Assembly: GCA_964629575.1 (NCBI GenBank)
Contig: CAZVUM010000003.1
Coordinates: forward strand, 62,001-126,000
Reading direction: 5' to 3'
DNA: 64,000 nt
Source: JAYPWI01 sp964629575
Lineage (GTDB): Bacteria > Actinomycetota > Acidimicrobiia > Acidimicrobiales > Poriferisodalaceae
Shown: positions 60,706-64,000 of the stretch, piece by piece
Numbering within the stretch: the first letter of the stretch is position 1
Layout: every line of letters starts with the position of its first letter
Translations under genes and position numbers: made by a program
Notes under the pieces: model-generated
The model's input: only the letters and a program-made list of their open reading frames with translations
Database searches by the model: none
Told to the model about the DNA's origin: nothing

Positions 60706-62025
60706 TCAGCCGTAGTGTTCGGCGACGACCGTCGCGAGTCGTGTCGCGGTGGTGCGGGCGAGCTCCTGCGTGGTGGCTTCGACCATGACTCGAATGAGCG
60801 GCTCGGTGCCACTGGCACGAAGGAGCACCCGTCCGTCGCTCCCCAATTCGGTCTCGACGGCCGACAACGCTTCGTCGAGCGTGCCGAGGTCGACGGGGCG
60901 GGCAGAAACCGGCACGTTGAGAAGTACCTGCGGAAGAGCGGTCATCGCCTCCGCTGCGAGATTCGAGGCCGCGCGGCCCGACCGCTTCAGGAGATCGGCG
61001 AACAACATGCCAGACAGGAGCCCGTCGCCCGTGGTCGCGAGTCGGCGGAAGATCAGGTGCCCCGACTGTTCACCGCCGAGATCGAAACCACCCGCATCGA
61101 GCGCTTCCAGAACGTTGCGATCGCCGACGGGCGTCTCCTCGATCTGCACCCCAGCGCGTGCCATGGCCTGCCGCAGGCCCAGGTTGGACATCACCGTGAC
61201 GACGAGCGTGTCGTGCGCGAGTCGTCCTCGATCTCGGAGATCGACTGCGAACATCGCCATCAGCCGGTCGCCGTCGACCAGGGCGCCCGTGTCGTCGACG
61301 GCGATGAGACGGTCGGCGTCACCGTCGAAGGCCAGACCCATGTGAGCATCGAGCTCGACCACGGCCGCCTGCAACGACCCGGGATGCGTCGAGCCACAGC
61401 CGTCGTTGATGTTGCGACCGTCGGGCTGATCATGGAGCAGGTGGACCTCAGCACCGAGGCTCTCGGCCAACCCCCCAGCGATCGGAGACGCCGCACCATT
61501 CGCACAATCGAGCACGAGTCGCAGACCCGAGAGATCGCGTCCCTCGAGGGCGGCAGCGATCGACGAACAGTAGGAGCCCGCGGGGTCCGGGTGCGCGACG
61601 GGCGACGGCGCCGAGGGGATCGGATCGGGCCGTTCGATGAGCTCATCGAGGCGGGCCTGCACCGACTCCTGCTGCTCGTCTCGGAGCTTCTGCCCGCCGG
61701 GGGCGAACAACTTCACGCCGTTGTCCGTCCACGGGTTGTGTGACGCGGAGATCATCGCGCCACCGCAGTTCTCGACGGCCGACAGGTGTGCGACCGTGGG
61801 CGTGGGAACCACCCCGAGATCGACGATGGTGACGCCGGAGGCGGCGGCCCCGGCGGCGAGGGCGCGCGTGAGTTCGGGTCCGGACTCCCGTGTGTCGCGG
61901 CCCAGCACCCAGCGATCGGTTTCGAGAACCTCGCCGGCTGCCAGCCCGAGCACACCCACGAATTCGGTCGAGAGCTCTGTCAGAGCCTCGCCGCGGACGC
62001 CATCGGTTCCGAATCGGAGAGCCAC
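60706..62025 (-). CDS. glmM: Phosphoglucosamine mutase
   Basis: A 439-residue hexosephosphate mutase with GTG start. It opens RFGTDGVRGEALT; the phosphoserine loop is ISASHNPWTDNGVK (Ser near residue 95), the metal loop DGDADRLIAVD (near 236), and the sugar loop GGEQSGHLIF. It converts glucosamine-6-P to glucosamine-1-P, the step after GlmS. The glmS-like gene follows after 37 bases. Confidence 0.97.
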   Translation of the reverse strand: MALRFGTDGVRGEALTELSTEFVGVLGLAAGEVLETDRWVLGRDTRESGPELTRALAAGAAASGVTIVDLGVVPTPTVAHLSAVENCGGAMISASHNPWTDNGVKLFAPGGQKLRDEQQESVQARLDELIERPDPIPSAPSPVAHPDPAGSYCSSIAAALEGRDLSGLRLVLDCANGAASPIAGGLAESLGAEVHLLHDQPDGRNINDGCGSTHPGSLQAAVVELDAHMGLAFDGDADRLIAVDDTGALVDGDRLMAMFAVDLRDRGRLAHDTLVVTVMSNLGLRQAMARAGVQIEETPVGDRNVLEALDAGGFDLGGEQSGHLIFRRLATTGDGLLSGMLFADLLKRSGRAASNLAAEAMTALPQVLLNVPVSARPVDLGTLDEALSAVETELGSDGRVLLRASGTEPLIRVMVEATTQELARTTATRLATVVAEHYG

Positions 62026-62044
62026 GCTGGGCGACCCCCGCGAA

Positions 62045-62437
62045 CTAGCGCTTGGAGTACTGCGGGGCCTTGCGGGCCTTCTTGAGGCCGTACTTCTTGC
62101 TCTCCTTGGCGCGGGCGTCGCGCGTCAGGAGGCCGGCGGCCTTGAGTGGCGGCCGAGTCTCGGGGTCGAGTTCGACGAGCGCCCGGGCAATCCCGAGGCG
62201 GAGAGCACCGGCCTGGCCGGCCACGCCACCACCGTCCATCGTGGCATCGATGTCGTACGCCGGGCCCATCTCGGTGAGACGCAGCGGCTCGGTGACGAGA
62301 AGGCGGTGCGAGGACGAGGTGAAGTAGTCCTCGAACGGCCGCTTGTTGACGGTGATCTCGCCGGTGCCGGGGCGAAGGCGGACGCGGGCCACAGCCTCTT
62401 TGCGTCGGCCGGTGGTTTGGGTGAGAGGAGCGGTCAC
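62045..62437 (-). CDS. rpsI: 30S ribosomal protein S9
   Basis: A 130-residue S9 with GTG start. The family blocks QTTGRRKEAVARVRLRPG and VAGQAGALRLGIARAL are present and the C-terminus ends in the conserved APQYSKR that reaches the P-site tRNA. It is 13 bases after rplM and 19 bases before glmM. Confidence 0.98.
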   Translation of the reverse strand: MTAPLTQTTGRRKEAVARVRLRPGTGEITVNKRPFEDYFTSSSHRLLVTEPLRLTEMGPAYDIDATMDGGGVAGQAGALRLGIARALVELDPETRPPLKAAGLLTRDARAKESKKYGLKKARKAPQYSKR

Positions 62438-62450
62438 AGCTGCCTTTCGA

Positions 62451-62897
62451 CTACTTGGCTCGGGCGCCGTCGAGGACCAGCTCGGTGGGCTGCTGGGCGG
62501 CGTGGGGATGATCGGGACCGGCGTACACCTTCAACTTGGCGAGCATCTGTGCCCCCAAGCGGTTGCGGGGAAGCATCCCCTTGACGGTGCGGCGAATCGC
62601 ATCGCCCGGCTTCTTGGCCAGGAGATCGCCGTAGCTCTGGGAGCTGAGTCCGCCCGGGTAGCCGGAGTGGCGGTGGACCATCTTGGTCTCCGCCTTGTTG
62701 CTGGTGAGCACGACCTTCGACGCGTTGACGACGATGACGTGGTCGCCCATGTCCAGATAGGGGGCGAAGGTCGGCTTGTGCTTGCCGCGGAGAATGCGGG
62801 CAACCTCGGTGGCCATGCGGCCGAGCACGAGATCTTCGGCATCGACGACGTACCAGGAGCGCTCGATCTCGCTGGCCTTTGGGGCATAGGTACGCAC
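62451..62897 (-). CDS. rplM: 50S ribosomal protein L13
   Basis: A 148-residue L13, GTG start at 62897: RTYAPKASEIERSWYVVDA, then LDMGDHVIVVNA and MLPRNRLG. It heads the run rplM-rpsI-glmM-glmS-acpS-nnr-alr. Upstream 62898-63049 (152 bases) should hold the promoter and leader; no clear -35/-10 pair or known L13 leader structure was identified. Confidence 0.98.
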   Translation of the reverse strand: MRTYAPKASEIERSWYVVDAEDLVLGRMATEVARILRGKHKPTFAPYLDMGDHVIVVNASKVVLTSNKAETKMVHRHSGYPGGLSSQSYGDLLAKKPGDAIRRTVKGMLPRNRLGAQMLAKLKVYAGPDHPHAAQQPTELVLDGARAK

Positions 62898-63049
62898 GAT
62901 GCGTGAACCTCGAAAGAGAAGATGGAAGGAAACGGCGTGATGTAGGGCACGCGCGTGGGCCCGCGACGACTGGCGGGCCGACGGACAAGGATACGGAGCC
63001 GATGGCCGCGCGGCAAACCCCGCCTCGTCGCGTTCTTTTGGTGGCGCGC

Positions 63050-64000
63050 TCAGATGCCGTCGGCTTCCACCGCAGCGGCCCTCAATTCAGCGAGACCGTC
63101 TCGCAGCCCGCCCGCCAGCACGTCGAGATCCCCGGCGTGCGGCGGGTGGCCCGTGAGACCGACGTGGAGCGCGTCGCCCATGCTCACCGCGCCCACCGCC
63201 ACTCTCACACCATCGACAAGCGGAACGACAGGATGGCTCGTCAGCAACTTCCGACCGAGCAGAAACCGGGGGGACTCCGGTCCCGGCACATTGATCACCA
63301 TCGAGTGGAAGGTCTTCTGGTGGCGCACGGCGAGCGCCGCCATCCTCGAGCCGACGGCCAGTAGGCGCGGTGACGGGTTGCCGGCCAAGCTGCGCAGGAC
63401 ATCGGCCGCGACTCCGCTGAGATCCAGTTCGGTGGTCTGCTGGACGATGGCATCGAGACGCTCCACCGGGTGGTCGACGCCCACGGGCAAATCGTAGGAC
63501 ACCACGGTGATCTCGTTCTCATAGCGGGTTCCCTCAGCGACCGACAACGGTATGGCCACCCGCACGACCTCGACCGCGTCGAGGACGGCCCGCTCGCTCA
63601 GCAAGCGCCGGAAGCCGGCGGTGACCACCGCCAGAACCACGTCGTTGAACGCCGCACCTCGCAGCGCGCGAACCTCTCGCACTGCGGCGAGCTGCAGGTC
63701 GACACCCACCCAGGACCTGTCACCGCCGATCGGTCCGCTGAGATCGGTCGGATCCTCCGGGCTCTCGGACGTGAGGCGCTGGGCGGCCCATCGCAGGGCG
63801 GCAACTTGCACACGCAGCCCGGCCTGCACCGCCCGGCCCATCTCCACGGGGTCGACGGCCAAGTCCGTGAGCGCATCACCGACCAGGCGCAGATCGCTCG
63901 GCTCAGCCTTCGGCTGCCACCCCACGCTCGGAAGAGGACGACCTTCCCGGGTGAGGTCGAGAAGCACGGCGAGCAACGGCGTTCCGGCGATCCCATCCAC
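63050..64000 (-). CDS. Wax ester synthase/diacylglycerol acyltransferase family protein, C-terminal part
   Basis: The frame is open to the last base of the window, so the 5' end lies outside. The 316 visible residues start within the catalytic HHxxxDG motif: DGIAG is seen, the His pair is not. They include NDVVLAVVTAGFRRLL and VINVPGPESPRFLLGRKL (the family NVPGP block). Such enzymes make storage wax esters or triacylglycerol from acyl-CoA. It stands 152 bases upstream of rplM on the same strand. Confidence 0.88.
   Translation of the reverse strand: MDGIAGTPLLAVLLDLTREGRPLPSVGWQPKAEPSDLRLVGDALTDLAVDPVEMGRAVQAGLRVQVAALRWAAQRLTSESPEDPTDLSGPIGGDRSWVGVDLQLAAVREVRALRGAAFNDVVLAVVTAGFRRLLSERAVLDAVEVVRVAIPLSVAEGTRYENEITVVSYDLPVGVDHPVERLDAIVQQTTELDLSGVAADVLRSLAGNPSPRLLAVGSRMAALAVRHQKTFHSMVINVPGPESPRFLLGRKLLTSHPVVPLVDGVRVAVGAVSMGDALHVGLTGHPPHAGDLDVLAGGLRDGLAELRAAAVEADGI

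Overview
The window is a 64 kb piece of a high-GC chromosome with dense genes, many GTG starts and frequent ATGA/GTGA stop-start overlaps. Gene content (SCP2, LLM oxidoreductase, acyl-CoA dehydrogenase, CaiB, wax-ester synthase/DGAT and geranylgeranyl-reductase families) and the order rplM-rpsI-glmM-glmS-acpS-nnr-alr-tsaE-tsaB-rimI-tsaD-groES-groEL point to an actinobacterium. The style (short intergenic hairpin repeats, many acyl-CoA genes, lipoproteins next to metabolic genes) would fit an Acidimicrobiia lineage; that narrower placement is inference. Two runs of exactly 100 N (20129-20228 and 31414-31513) show that this is a scaffolded draft or metagenome assembly. I saw no rRNA, tRNA, CRISPR array, insertion sequence or prophage.

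Layout. 1-13.6 kb: end of an alcohol dehydrogenase, aquaporin-hemB, small hypothetical/SCP2 genes, LLM oxidoreductase, an Asp-box protein with a 2-hydroxyacid dehydrogenase, a Na/Pi symporter-PhoU pair, a DNA glycosylase, MOSC and alpha/beta hydrolase genes, a nitroreductase, and a lone LivH-type permease. The permease is divergent from a TetR regulator, with a clear operator-promoter between them. 14-25 kb: a membrane-anchored secreted protein, an SDR/acyl-CoA dehydrogenase/phosphotransferase operon, a MarR-GNAT fusion, a repeat array broken by a gap, a lipoprotein, SDR, FAD reductase, mdh and a VOC protein. 25-38 kb: a heterodimeric ABC exporter, malonyl-CoA decarboxylase, folD-purH-purN (one-carbon supply and use in purine synthesis), three related membrane genes of DUF4328 type, and sucCD. 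38-49 kb: a cluster-less Rieske-like protein, enoyl-CoA hydratase, CaiB, VOC, pcrA, a NUDIX protein, argJ, guaA, a CoA-type NUDIX protein, and a decayed locus. 49-64 kb: groESL under CIRCE, the t6A genes (tsaE, tsaB, tsaD) with rimI, cell-wall precursor genes (alr, glmS-like, glmM), acpS, NAD(P)HX repair, rpsI-rplM, and a partial WS/DGAT acyltransferase.

Most notable: (i) the GlmS-like protein at the normal glmS place is 1140 residues long, with a helical insertion directly after the catalytic Cys and a C-terminal extension of about 190 residues past the usual AKSVTVE-type tail; (ii) the SDR-ACAD-APH operon resembles 4-hydroxyacyl-CoA catabolic systems; (iii) a TetR operator overlaps the -10 and spacer of the divergent permease promoter; (iv) several families of dispersed hairpin repeats sit in intergenic spaces, and both assembly gaps fall in such repeats; (v) a Rieske-like protein has lost all four cluster ligands but kept the disulphide pair.
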